DNA of 18,931 nt, taken from assembly GCA_963968595.1 (NCBI GenBank), contig CAXAHJ010000079.1, positions 1 through 18,931 of the forward strand. The letters are read 5' to 3'. Positions within the stretch are counted from its first letter, which is position 1. Every line of letters starts with the position of its first letter. Made by a program: the position numbers and the translations under genes. A model generated the notes under the pieces. The model had not been told where the DNA came from. It saw only the letters and a program-made list of their open reading frames with translations, and searched no databases. Source of the DNA: GCA-2730975 sp937893275. GTDB taxonomy: Bacteria; Verrucomicrobiota; Verrucomicrobiia; Opitutales; Seribacteraceae. Positions 7,290 to 15,568 of this stretch are shown in pieces.

Positions 7290-9080
7290 ATGAAGATACT
7301 CATATCCATGCTCTTTGCCCTTTTGGCAGTCTCGATTTCCGCCAAGCAGCCCAATGTCGTGCTGGTCATCACCGACGACCAAGGCTATGGCGACCTCGGT
7401 TGCACGGGCAACCCCGTGATCAAGACGCCACACACCGATAAGTTGGCCAACGAGTCGGTCTGGCTGAGCGACTATCACGTTGCTCCTACCTGCTCGCCTA
7501 CCCGGGCGGCTCTGATTTCGGGCCACTGGACTAATCGGACAGGCGTTTGGCACACAATCATGGGACGGTCCATGCTCCGAGCCAACGAGGGCACCATCGG
7601 GCAGATGCTGAAGGACAACGGCTACGAGACCGGCATGTTCGGCAAGTGGCACATGGGTGACAACTACCCCTACCGCCCTGAAGACCGCGGCTTCAAGGAA
7701 GTGTATCGTCACGGCGGAGGCGGGGTTGGGCAAACGCCCGACGTATGGGACAACTCCTATTTCGACGGCGGCTACTTTCACAACCAAAAGATCGTTAAGG
7801 CGAAGGGCTTTTGCACCGACGTGTTTTTCGAGCAGGCGAACAAGTTCATCACCAAGAACGCCAAGGCGAAAAAACCGTTCTTCGCCTACATCTGCACCAA
7901 TGCCCCCCACGGACCGTTGCATTGTCCGCAAAAGTACATCGACATGTACAAGGGGCAGTCGGGCAGAATCGCCTCTTTTTTTGGTATGATAACCAACATC
8001 GACGACAACGTCGGCAAGACGCGCGCTTTAATCAAGAAACTGGGCGTGCACGACGACACCATCTTCATCTTCACCACGGACAACGGTACGGCGAGCGGCA
8101 GGGAAATCTTTAATGCCGGCATGCGTGGTCAGAAGGGCAGCGAGTACGATGGCGGTCACCGGGTGCCTTTCTTCCTGCATTGGCCCAAGGGTGGCATGAA
8201 CCAAAAGCACGTCGTGGATACTTTGTGCCACGCGGTGGACGTCGCCCCGACCTTGCTCGAGCTTACGGGCTCGAAAAAACCTAAGGGCTACAAGTTCGAC
8301 GGAACCTCGCTGAAGTCACTGCTCAAGCCCAGTTCCAAGCCCCAGTGGACGGATCGTTTTCTGGTCACCGATTCCCAACGTGTCCGCGATCCGATCAAGT
8401 GGCGCAAGTCATCCGTGATGTCGGAGAAGTGGCGCTTGGTGAACGGGGTCGAGCTCTTCAATATCGATGCCGATCCGAGCCAAAAGACCGACGTCGCGAA
8501 GGCTAACCCCGTTCAGGTGGCCAAAATGCGTGCTTTCTACGACAAGTGGTGGGCCGAACTAGAACCGACCTTCGCCGAGACGACCGAGATTTATTTCGGG
8601 CATTCCGCCGCTCCAGTGGTCACCATGACTAGTCACGACTGGATTCAGGAGGTCGGCACCCCTTGGAACCAAGGGCATATTCGCCGCGGTTCGGGCACCA
8701 ATAGCAAGAAGGGTAACCCTAAAAACATGCTTCACAAGGGACATTGGCCGATCAAGGTGCTGGCCGCAGGCACTTACGAGATAGCCATGTTACGTTGGCC
8801 TCCGGAGGCGAAGAAACCAATCAACGCCGCTTTGCCGGAGGAACCGAACGTTCCCGGCGCCAGTCGCGCTTTCCGGGCCAACCCAGGTAATTCAATTCAG
8901 GCCAGCAAGGCCACCTTGCGCATCGACGGCAAGGAACTGGAGACCAAGTCGGTTGGGGCCAAGACCGTGAAGGTTGTCTTCGAAACCAAGTTGACCAAGG
9001 GGATTCACGAGCTTTCGCCTTTCTTTCATATTCCTGCTGGTCAACTCGGAGCGTACTACGTCGTGGCGACCAAGAGATAG
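7290..9080 (+). CDS. Secreted arylsulfatase-type sulfatase with C-terminal beta-sandwich-like domain
   Basis: This 596-residue protein has a signal peptide (MKILISMLFALLAVSISA). Its sulfatase core keeps all usual marks: D29/D30 (ITDDQGYGDLG), formylglycine motif C68-S-P-T-R72, GKWHMG (K119, H121), NAPHGP, D264/N265 (TTDNG), and K282 before GGHRVPFF. The core ends near residue 440. The last 150 or so residues are extra. They contain GHWPIKVLAAGTYEIAMLRW, ATLRIDGKEL and a closing GAYYVVATK strand, which suggests a beta-sandwich accessory domain, perhaps carbohydrate-binding. Similar tails occur in planctomycetal arylsulfatases. A pyrimidine-rich 118 bp gap lies upstream with no Shine-Dalgarno before the ATG. 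This is probably the first gene of the long operon, since the next starts 2 bp after its stop. Sulfate-ester hydrolysis is well supported; the sugar is not known. Confidence 0.93.
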   Translation: MKILISMLFALLAVSISAKQPNVVLVITDDQGYGDLGCTGNPVIKTPHTDKLANESVWLSDYHVAPTCSPTRAALISGHWTNRTGVWHTIMGRSMLRANEGTIGQMLKDNGYETGMFGKWHMGDNYPYRPEDRGFKEVYRHGGGGVGQTPDVWDNSYFDGGYFHNQKIVKAKGFCTDVFFEQANKFITKNAKAKKPFFAYICTNAPHGPLHCPQKYIDMYKGQSGRIASFFGMITNIDDNVGKTRALIKKLGVHDDTIFIFTTDNGTASGREIFNAGMRGQKGSEYDGGHRVPFFLHWPKGGMNQKHVVDTLCHAVDVAPTLLELTGSKKPKGYKFDGTSLKSLLKPSSKPQWTDRFLVTDSQRVRDPIKWRKSSVMSEKWRLVNGVELFNIDADPSQKTDVAKANPVQVAKMRAFYDKWWAELEPTFAETTEIYFGHSAAPVVTMTSHDWIQEVGTPWNQGHIRRGSGTNSKKGNPKNMLHKGHWPIKVLAAGTYEIAMLRWPPEAKKPINAALPEEPNVPGASRAFRANPGNSIQASKATLRIDGKELETKSVGAKTVKVVFETKLTKGIHELSPFFHIPAGQLGAYYVVATKR

Positions 9081-9082
9081 CC

Positions 9083-10783
9083 GTGAGGAATAGTCTGCTC
9101 CTTCTCCTTTCGGTCTACTTCGCACAAGCCGCCGACTATCGTCCCGGCTCGGAGGCTCAGCGTCTGGAGGGTGTCCCCCAAGGTGAGGTGTCGCAACACT
9201 CTTGGAATGAGTGCAAGGTGTTTCCAGGCACTACCCGTAACTACTGGGTGTATGTTCCGTCGCAATACGATGGCAAGAAACCAGCCAATTTGATGGTCTT
9301 TCAGGATGGCGGTGGGTTCGTTCGCGACAAGGGACACACTCGCGCTCCGATCGTGTTCGACAACTTAATCCACAAGGGGGACATGCCGGTGACGGTTGGA
9401 TTGTTCGTGAATCCGGGAAGTATCCCCGGGTCCGAACCAAGCAGTCAACCTCGCCGCAACCGGGCCTTCGAGTATGACACCGTGAGTGACGATTATGCGA
9501 AATTCATTATCGACGAACTGCTCCCCGAGGTGGTCAAGGAACACAATCTTAAGCTGACCAAAGATCCATCCGGGCGGGCGATCTGTGGTAACAGTTCCGG
9601 CGGTATCGCGGCTTTTACTGCGGCTTGGCATCGGCCTGAATTCTTCGGTGTCGTGATCAGCCACATTGGTAGCTTCACTAATATTCGTGGTGGCTACGTG
9701 TACCCGGCCTTGATTCGCAAGACGGAGAAGAAACACATTCGTGTGTTTCTTCAGGAAGGACGCCGCGATCTCGATAATTTGCACGGTTCATGGCCCCTCT
9801 CCAACAAGGAGGTTGCCAGCGCCTTGGATTACAAGGGGTACGACTACAGGATCGTCTGGGGTGAGGATGGTCATGGAGGGCGTCACGGAGGCGCCATCTT
9901 CCCGGATACCGTGCGCTGGATCTTTCGACCCAAGGCGAATATTGTTCAGCCAAAGAAGCCCCGCTCGACGATTCCTGATTACAAGTTGACGGCGGATTCT
10001 ATGCCCAATCCCAAGCACCCCAAGGGCAAGGTCACCAAGCACATTCACCAGAGCAAGATCTTCGCAGGAACGAAACGCGAGTACTTCGTTTACGTCCCGG
10101 CCCAGTATGATTCCGCCAAGCCAGCTTGCGTGATGGTGTTTCAGGATGGCCATGCATATCTCAAGGAAGACGGTGCAGTCCGGACCTCGGTTGTATTCGA
10201 TAACTTGATCGCCAAGGGGGAGATGCCTGTCACCATCGGTATTTTCATAAACCCCGGTCACCGAGGGAAGGAGTTCCCCGAGAGTCGCTGGAAAGCGAAC
10301 AACCGTAGCTACGAGTACGATTCTTTGAGCGACGAGTACGCCCGCTTCCTACTGGAAGAGATTTTGCCGGAAGTGGGAAAGAGCCTCAACCTTTCCAAGA
10401 AGGCCTCCGACAGGGCGATATGCGGGGCCAGTTCCGGCGGGATTTGCGCTTTCACCGTGGCGTGGGAACGGCCACATGAATTTTCCAAGGTGTACAGCAT
10501 GATCGGCAGTTTCACCAACATTCGAGGCGGTCACGTCTACCCTAGTTGGATTCGTAAGACGGCGCCCAAACCAGTCAAGGTGTTCTTGGAGGACGGGCGC
10601 AACGACCTTGACAATGATCATGGCAACTGGCCTCTCGCCAACGAGCAGATGGCTTCGGCTTTTGCCTTTGCCGATTGGGACTTCAAGTTCGTTTACGGCG
10701 AGGGGAAGCATAACCTGAAGCATGGTGGCGTCCTTTTGCCTGAAGCCCTTCGCTGGCTGTGGGCTGATCGACTCAAAAAGTAG
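9083..10783 (+). CDS. Tandem-duplicated secreted esterase (two Fes/esterase-D-like alpha/beta-hydrolase domains)
   Basis: A GTG start 2 bp after the sulfatase stop gives 566 residues, beginning with a signal peptide (RNSLLLLLSVYFAQA). The protein is two copies of one alpha/beta-hydrolase domain of the putative esterase family (PF00756, enterochelin-esterase-like), covering about residues 30-290 and 310-566. Each copy has YVP[SA]QYD, MVFQDG, FDNLI.KG.MPVT, the nucleophile elbow (G-N-S171-S-G and G-A-S450-S-G), GSFTNIRGG, an acidic loop (D229/D231 and D508/D510) and a C-terminal His region (H264/H268 and H543/H547). The landmark offset is exactly 279 residues throughout, so both triads look intact. 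Probable substrates are acyl or feruloyl-type esters on polysaccharide, given the sulfatase neighbours; this is inferred. It is co-transcribed with the flanking genes (7 bp to the next). Confidence 0.88.
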   Translation: MRNSLLLLLSVYFAQAADYRPGSEAQRLEGVPQGEVSQHSWNECKVFPGTTRNYWVYVPSQYDGKKPANLMVFQDGGGFVRDKGHTRAPIVFDNLIHKGDMPVTVGLFVNPGSIPGSEPSSQPRRNRAFEYDTVSDDYAKFIIDELLPEVVKEHNLKLTKDPSGRAICGNSSGGIAAFTAAWHRPEFFGVVISHIGSFTNIRGGYVYPALIRKTEKKHIRVFLQEGRRDLDNLHGSWPLSNKEVASALDYKGYDYRIVWGEDGHGGRHGGAIFPDTVRWIFRPKANIVQPKKPRSTIPDYKLTADSMPNPKHPKGKVTKHIHQSKIFAGTKREYFVYVPAQYDSAKPACVMVFQDGHAYLKEDGAVRTSVVFDNLIAKGEMPVTIGIFINPGHRGKEFPESRWKANNRSYEYDSLSDEYARFLLEEILPEVGKSLNLSKKASDRAICGASSGGICAFTVAWERPHEFSKVYSMIGSFTNIRGGHVYPSWIRKTAPKPVKVFLEDGRNDLDNDHGNWPLANEQMASAFAFADWDFKFVYGEGKHNLKHGGVLLPEALRWLWADRLKK

Positions 10784-10790
10784 TAACCCC

Positions 10791-11732
10791 ATGAAACGAT
10801 TCTTTCTTATCGGATGTATGGTGCTGTGCAGTTCGCTCATGGCTCAGGACATGCCTTTGTCACAGATCCTGATACCAGGAGAACGGTGGGAATTGGTCGA
10901 GTGCATGTTCGGATTCACCGATGCCCCCACGGCGGACGACCAAGGTAACTTCTACTTTTCCGACATGAAGGAGGGGCTCTATCGCATGAACTCCAAGGGA
11001 GAATTGGCACCTTTCTTGAAGCCCATCGCCGGAATCAGCGGGATGAAGTTCAGTCCCAAGGGGAAAAAAATCTACGCTTGTCGAGCCAAGACAAGGGAAC
11101 TGGTGGAGATCGATTTGCAGGCAGGCGCGATCAAGGTGTTGGCAAAGGAGGTTCGACCGAACGACCTTGTCGTAACTCACAAGAATTTCCTGTACTTTAC
11201 GGAGACCTCTAAGAAGCAGGTCACGTTCTACAACTTGAACACAGGCGAGATGAAGGCTGTCGACGTTGGCATTACCGCTCCTAACGGCATTTGCCTATCC
11301 CCCGACCAAGGGACCTTGGTCGTGTCGGATTTCAAGGGGCCACATTGTTGGGCGTTTCGAGTAGAGCCTGACGGTTCGCTGAAGCACAAGCAGCCCTATA
11401 TGACAATGCGTCGCAAGGGTGTTCCAACCCCCGAACGGGAGCTTCTGCCCACCTTTCGTTCCTCTTGTCGTGGCGACGGTATGATCACGGATGCCTATGG
11501 TCGCTTTTTTGTGGCGACTGAACTTGGCGTGCAGTACTTTGACCCAACGGGTCGCATCAGCGGGGTGATCCCCGGTCCCGTAGGCATACGAGGAATGACC
11601 AGCGTGACCTTCGCCGGTCCAGACTTGGAGTACTTGTATGCGACTTGTTTCTCCCACCTCTACCGCTTGAAGACGAAAACGCGTGGCGTCTTGTACCAAA
11701 AGGGTCCGCAAGCCTATCCACCGAAAAAATAA
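10791..11732 (+). CDS. Exported SMP-30/gluconolactonase-like beta-propeller protein
   Basis: I chose the ATG at 10791, 7 bp after the esterase stop, because it gives a clean signal peptide (MKRFFLIGCMVLCSSLMA); the upstream in-frame extension lies inside the esterase. The 313-residue product matches the SMP-30/gluconolactonase/LRE propeller family: GNFYFSD with GLYRMNSKG, GMKFSPKGKKIYAC, RPNDLVV (N124), APNGICLSPDQ (N165) and GDGMITD (D229) before GRFFVATELGVQYFDP. The two Asn and the Asp match metal-site positions. The first metal-site Glu, usually in an F-T-E-G-P context, is D44 here (FTDAP). Known members hydrolyse sugar lactones or are uncharacterised. In this operon it could act on an oxidised sugar released outside the cytoplasm, but that is a guess. 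Confidence 0.85.
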   Translation: MKRFFLIGCMVLCSSLMAQDMPLSQILIPGERWELVECMFGFTDAPTADDQGNFYFSDMKEGLYRMNSKGELAPFLKPIAGISGMKFSPKGKKIYACRAKTRELVEIDLQAGAIKVLAKEVRPNDLVVTHKNFLYFTETSKKQVTFYNLNTGEMKAVDVGITAPNGICLSPDQGTLVVSDFKGPHCWAFRVEPDGSLKHKQPYMTMRRKGVPTPERELLPTFRSSCRGDGMITDAYGRFFVATELGVQYFDPTGRISGVIPGPVGIRGMTSVTFAGPDLEYLYATCFSHLYRLKTKTRGVLYQKGPQAYPPKK

Positions 11733-11739
11733 ACATATT

Positions 11740-13224
11740 ATGACTCTTCGAATACTCTTAGTTTTACTTGTCGGCTTCGGCGTTTTTTCGACCTATGCCA
11801 AACGCCCGAACATTTTGTTCATAATTGCAGACGACCAGTCGCCCTTTGACTTCAAGTCCTACAATCCGTCCTCGGTCCTGGACGCTCCCGCCATTGGCAA
11901 ATTGGCGGCGGAAGGCATGACCCTTGACCAAGCCTACCACATGGGCTCGATGTCCGGTGCGGTATGTTCGCCCTCCCGGAGAATGATCATGACGGGCCGC
12001 ACTGTCTGGCACTTGCAGGGAACCGGCGGAAAGAGGAACAAGAAAAAGGAGGAAAAGTCAGGCATCGTGAATCCGATCGAGAATTGCCTGGCGGCTATCT
12101 TCAATAAGGCCGGTTACGACACTATGCGCACCTGCAAGAATGGAAATAGTCACAGTGGAGCCAACGCCCAGTTCACGGTGCGGAACGATGCCTCCAAGCG
12201 CGGTGGTACGAAGGAGTCGGGCAGCCACTGGCATGGGCAGCAGGTGATGAATTACTTGAACGACCGGGAAAAGGCCGAGGACGAGGATCCCTTCTTCATC
12301 TACTTTGGCTTTTCCCATCCGCATGATGTACGGGACGGTACGCCCGAATTGCTCAAGAAATACGGGGTGGTGAACCATCGCGACCGCAAGTCTTTGCCGC
12401 CGGCCAATCCTAAGGCCCCGAAGTTGCCCCTCAACTGGTTGCCGAAACATCCTTTTCACCACGGCCATCCCGGGTTGCGTGACGAGGTGTCGGTCAGCGG
12501 GGTGTGGGAGCGTCGCGACGAGGTGACCATCCGCAACGAGATCGGGCGTCAGTTGGCCTGTTCCGAGAACATCGACCAGCAGGTAGCTCGCGTTCTGAAA
12601 AAGCTGAAGGCCATGGGCGAGCTCGAGAACACCTATGTTTTCTACACCGCCGACCACGGAATGGCGATCGGTAGGCATGGGTTGCAGGGAAAGCAGAACC
12701 TGTATGAACATACGTGGCGGGTGCCCTTTTTCGCCAAGGGTCCGGGGATCAAGGCGGGCAGTCGTGCCCTTGGAAACATCTACCTACTCGACGTCATGGC
12801 GACGATCTGCGATCTCGCCGGGTTCAAGCCTCCTTCAACCTGCGATGGCATTAGCTTCAAGCCGGTCCTAATGGGGAAGAAGAATACCGTGCGCGATGTT
12901 TTGTACGGGGTGTATTGCGGCGGTACCAAGCCGGGCATGCGTTCTGTCCGCAAGGGGGACTGGAAGTTGATCAAGTACGACGTCTTGGACGGCAAGGTGC
13001 GGGAGACTCAACTCTTCAACCTGAAGGAGAACCCCCACGAGTATCTCGAGCAGAACCATGATTCCAAGGTAACGGCCAAGTCCGGGGCCAAACCGAAGTC
13101 GAACCAGCGCAACCTGGCCAAGGATTCCGCTTTTGCCGCTAAATTGAAGGAGATGGAAGACCTTTTGCTTTCGGAGATGAAGCGGTTGGACGATCCTTAT
13201 CGTCTGTGGGACCAGAAAGAATAG
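11740..13224 (+). CDS. Secreted type I sulfatase with CSPSR motif and CKNGN variant of GKWH
   Basis: The ATG at 11740, 7 bp after the previous stop, begins a signal peptide (MTLRILLVLLVGFGVFSTYA); the longer reading overlaps the propeller gene and lacks a signal start. The 494-residue enzyme has D31/D32 (IIADDQ), formylglycine motif C76-S-P-S-R80, FSHPHD, D305/H306 (TADHG) and K318 in GKQNLYEHTWRVPFF. After the catalytic motif comes a basic insert (GKRNKKKEEK, residues 97-106). The usual GKWH is C132-K-N-G135: the Lys is kept and the His position is Gly, followed by N136. It should be a formylglycine-dependent sulfatase of a different subfamily from its neighbours. The next gene starts 2 bp after the stop. 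Confidence 0.92.
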   Translation: MTLRILLVLLVGFGVFSTYAKRPNILFIIADDQSPFDFKSYNPSSVLDAPAIGKLAAEGMTLDQAYHMGSMSGAVCSPSRRMIMTGRTVWHLQGTGGKRNKKKEEKSGIVNPIENCLAAIFNKAGYDTMRTCKNGNSHSGANAQFTVRNDASKRGGTKESGSHWHGQQVMNYLNDREKAEDEDPFFIYFGFSHPHDVRDGTPELLKKYGVVNHRDRKSLPPANPKAPKLPLNWLPKHPFHHGHPGLRDEVSVSGVWERRDEVTIRNEIGRQLACSENIDQQVARVLKKLKAMGELENTYVFYTADHGMAIGRHGLQGKQNLYEHTWRVPFFAKGPGIKAGSRALGNIYLLDVMATICDLAGFKPPSTCDGISFKPVLMGKKNTVRDVLYGVYCGGTKPGMRSVRKGDWKLIKYDVLDGKVRETQLFNLKENPHEYLEQNHDSKVTAKSGAKPKSNQRNLAKDSAFAAKLKEMEDLLLSEMKRLDDPYRLWDQKE

Positions 13225-13226
13225 CA

Positions 13227-14018
13227 GTGTCCGGTGGCCTTGCCCGGACGGTTTGGCTCTTGGTTTGGGCTTGCTGCCCTTCTCTGTCTTCATGCGCCGA
13301 CGATGCCCCGGTCGAGCTTTCGGAGTCGTCTTCGGTAAAGATTCCCGTTTTCAACAAGCAACAGGTCCCGTCGAGTTCTCGTTCGCGTGAGGCAGTGACA
13401 AGAGCGGCATCATCATTGATTCCTCAACTGGAGAATTTTGGACTATCCTATGGGGCGCCGATTTTCATACGAATCTTCAAGGAGGAACGTGAATTGGAGG
13501 TTTGGTTGAGGAAGGGCAAGAAGTACAATCTCTTTCGCACTTATCCAATTGCGGCCATGTCCGGTCAGCTGGGACCGAAGCTTCTCGAGGGCGGTAGGCA
13601 GTCTCCCGAAGGTTTTTACTACGTGTCTGCCTCTAGGATGAATCCGAACAGTCGTTTTCACCTATCCATGAATTTAGGCTATCCGAATCATTACGATCGA
13701 GTTCACGGTCGAACCGGGAGCGCCTTGATGATCCACGGTGGTAGAGCCTCCATTGGTTGTTTTGCCATGAGCGATCCGAAGATCGAAGAAATCTACGCCA
13801 TGTCAGATGCTGCCTTGCGTAACGGCCAAACGTTCTTTCGCGTGCATTGTTTCCCTTTCAGAATGAGTGAAGCCAATATGAAAAAATACGCGCAATCGAA
13901 ATGGGATTCCTTTTGGGCCAATCTAAAGGCGGGGTATGATTTTTTCGAAACCTCCAAATTGCCCCCGGACGTGCAAGTGGAAGCGAAGAAGTACGTGTTT
14001 GGAAAAGCAACGAACTGA
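13227..14018 (+). CDS. YafK/DpaA-like L,D-transpeptidase-fold lipoprotein
   Basis: The preferred start is the GTG at 13227, 2 bp after the sulfatase stop, giving 263 residues. A longer in-frame GTG at 13206 lies inside the sulfatase gene. The N-terminus is hydrophobic and ends in a lipobox, LSSC (Cys23), predicting a lipid-anchored periplasmic protein. The YkuD-type catalytic region is IHGGRASIGCFAMSD, with H170, S175, G177 and C178 as likely catalytic residues. The HG...SIGCFAM form resembles E. coli YafK (DpaA), about 246 residues long, which removes Braun lipoprotein from peptidoglycan, more than the cross-linking L,D-transpeptidases. Supporting features are the strand KKYNLFRTYPIAAMSG, SPEGFYYVSASRMNPNS and the Arg/His-rich loop HYDRVHGR. 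Its base composition, especially near its 3' end, looks more A/T-rich than the flanking sulfatases. Peptidoglycan hydrolysis or transfer is probable; its link to sulfatases is unclear. Confidence 0.82.
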   Translation: MSGGLARTVWLLVWACCPSLSSCADDAPVELSESSSVKIPVFNKQQVPSSSRSREAVTRAASSLIPQLENFGLSYGAPIFIRIFKEERELEVWLRKGKKYNLFRTYPIAAMSGQLGPKLLEGGRQSPEGFYYVSASRMNPNSRFHLSMNLGYPNHYDRVHGRTGSALMIHGGRASIGCFAMSDPKIEEIYAMSDAALRNGQTFFRVHCFPFRMSEANMKKYAQSKWDSFWANLKAGYDFFETSKLPPDVQVEAKKYVFGKATN

Positions 14019-14039
14019 TGTGGTGACTCTAAGCTTTCG

Positions 14040-15512
14040 ATGAAAAAAACGATCAATATATGGCTTGCCTTTTGCTTTCAGGCATTTCTTTTGCCAGCCA
14101 CCTCGTTGGCCGAGAAGCCTCTTAATATTCTACTCATTGTGTCCGAAGACAACGGTCCGGAGATGAGTTGCTATGGCGAACCCTCCGTAAAGACGCCGGT
14201 CTTAGATAAGTTGGCCGCGGAGGGCGTTCGTTTCGATCGGGCCTACGTACCGCAGGCCGGTTGCAGTCAGTCGCGGGCGGCCTACCTGACCGGGCTCTAT
14301 CCGCACCAGAACGGACAGATCGGCTTGGCCACCTGGAAGTTCAGGATGTATCGCGAGGATACTCCGAACATGGTGACCAGCTTGAAAAGAGCGGGGTACC
14401 GCACGGGGATCATCGGCAAACTGCACGTAAACCCGGCCAGCGCCTTCCCCTTCGACTTCAAAGCAGTTTCCGAATCCAATTTTTCCCGCAAGAAATTGAC
14501 CCGCTATGCCGAGCAGGCGGGACGGTTTTTTAAGGCGGGCAAGGAGCCGTTCTTTCTATCGATCAATTATCCCGACGCCCATCGTCCGTTCATCAAGAGC
14601 AAGCAAGGATTGCCGGCGGATCCGTTGACTGCGGACCAGGTGAAGACCATGGCCTACATAGGCTTGGAGAGCGAGGGTCTGCGCCAGCAGGTGGCCGACT
14701 ACTACAACTGCATGGCACGCCTCGATGTGATGGTGGGCGAACTGTTGGCCAAGCTCAAGGCATCAGGCAAGTACGACCATACCTTGATCGTTTACATGGG
14801 CGACCACGGGGCCGACCTCATCCGCGGCAAGCGCACCTGCTACGAGGGCGGGGTGCGGGTGCCCTTGATCATCCGATTGCCAAAAGGAAAGACAGATCAG
14901 GAGCGTCGCGAACTGGTCTCCTCGCTCGACTTGTTTCCCACTTTTCTGGAAATGTCCGGCGCCGAGCCCGTCCCGGATTTGCCGGGGAGTTCGCTGCTTC
15001 CTCTGCTGCGGGGCGAGCAACCGAAGTGGCGTCAATACATGCCGACCGAGTTTCACCTCCACTCAGCCCACAATTATTATCCGCAGCGAGCCATCCGTAA
15101 CGATCGTTATAAGTTGATTGAGAACTTGCAACCGGGCGAAGTGGACCCCGGTTATGAGTTCACTGTGAAACGATTCTTCGGTCAGCAGGTGTTGGCCGCG
15201 TTGCCCAAGGCCCCGAAAACGGTGCAGGCTGCCTATGCATTGATGAAACGACCTCCCAAGTACCAGCTCTACGACTTGCGGAAGGATCCGTACGAATTCG
15301 TCAACTTGGCCGATGATCCCGACCACCGTGAGATTCTCGACGAATTGTCCACCGAGTTGACTCGCTGGCAGCGAGCCACCAACGATCCGTTGCTGAACCA
15401 AGAAAACATCAAACGCTTGAAGGCGGAGATCGACGGTATTCGCCAAGGAAACGACTTCAATAAGGCGAAAATCGGGCAGTGGAAGTACCCCGAGTATTTT
15501 TTCAAGAAGTGA
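14040..15512 (+). CDS. Secreted sulfatase (sulfamidase-like) with atypical CSQSR motif
   Basis: This 490-residue protein starts 21 bp after the previous stop with a signal peptide (MKKTINIWLAFCFQAFLLPA). The N-terminal metal site is E36/D37 in VSEDNGPEMSCYGEP, the form seen in heparan N-sulfatase-like proteins of PVC bacteria. The catalytic motif reads C75-S-Q-S-R79, with Gln where the formylglycine signature has Pro or Ala; TGLYPHQNGQIG follows as usual. Other sites are intact: K127-L-H129 (IIGKLH), PDAHRPF, D255/H256 (MGDHG), and K264 ahead of CYEGGVRVPLI. The C-terminus has the family's YDLRKDPYEFVNLADD. Clear homology makes it a sulfatase, possibly acting on N-sulfate or O-sulfate of an amino sugar. 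Whether Cys75 is matured efficiently is open. It is probably in the same operon as its neighbours. Confidence 0.9.
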   Translation: MKKTINIWLAFCFQAFLLPATSLAEKPLNILLIVSEDNGPEMSCYGEPSVKTPVLDKLAAEGVRFDRAYVPQAGCSQSRAAYLTGLYPHQNGQIGLATWKFRMYREDTPNMVTSLKRAGYRTGIIGKLHVNPASAFPFDFKAVSESNFSRKKLTRYAEQAGRFFKAGKEPFFLSINYPDAHRPFIKSKQGLPADPLTADQVKTMAYIGLESEGLRQQVADYYNCMARLDVMVGELLAKLKASGKYDHTLIVYMGDHGADLIRGKRTCYEGGVRVPLIIRLPKGKTDQERRELVSSLDLFPTFLEMSGAEPVPDLPGSSLLPLLRGEQPKWRQYMPTEFHLHSAHNYYPQRAIRNDRYKLIENLQPGEVDPGYEFTVKRFFGQQVLAALPKAPKTVQAAYALMKRPPKYQLYDLRKDPYEFVNLADDPDHREILDELSTELTRWQRATNDPLLNQENIKRLKAEIDGIRQGNDFNKAKIGQWKYPEYFFKK

Positions 15513-15568
15513 AGCTGAGACCTTGCGAGTCATCAATGATTCTGATCACATAGTTTTCCCTTTTCCCC

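Noticed and set aside
10722..10790. Upstream start for the SMP-30-like gene
   Set aside because: It lies within the esterase coding sequence; the ATG at 10791 directly begins a signal peptide, 7 bp after the esterase stop.
11683..11739. Upstream start for the CSPSR sulfatase
   Set aside because: It overlaps the 3' end of the SMP-30-like gene and adds a charged segment before the signal peptide; the ATG at 11740 fits better.
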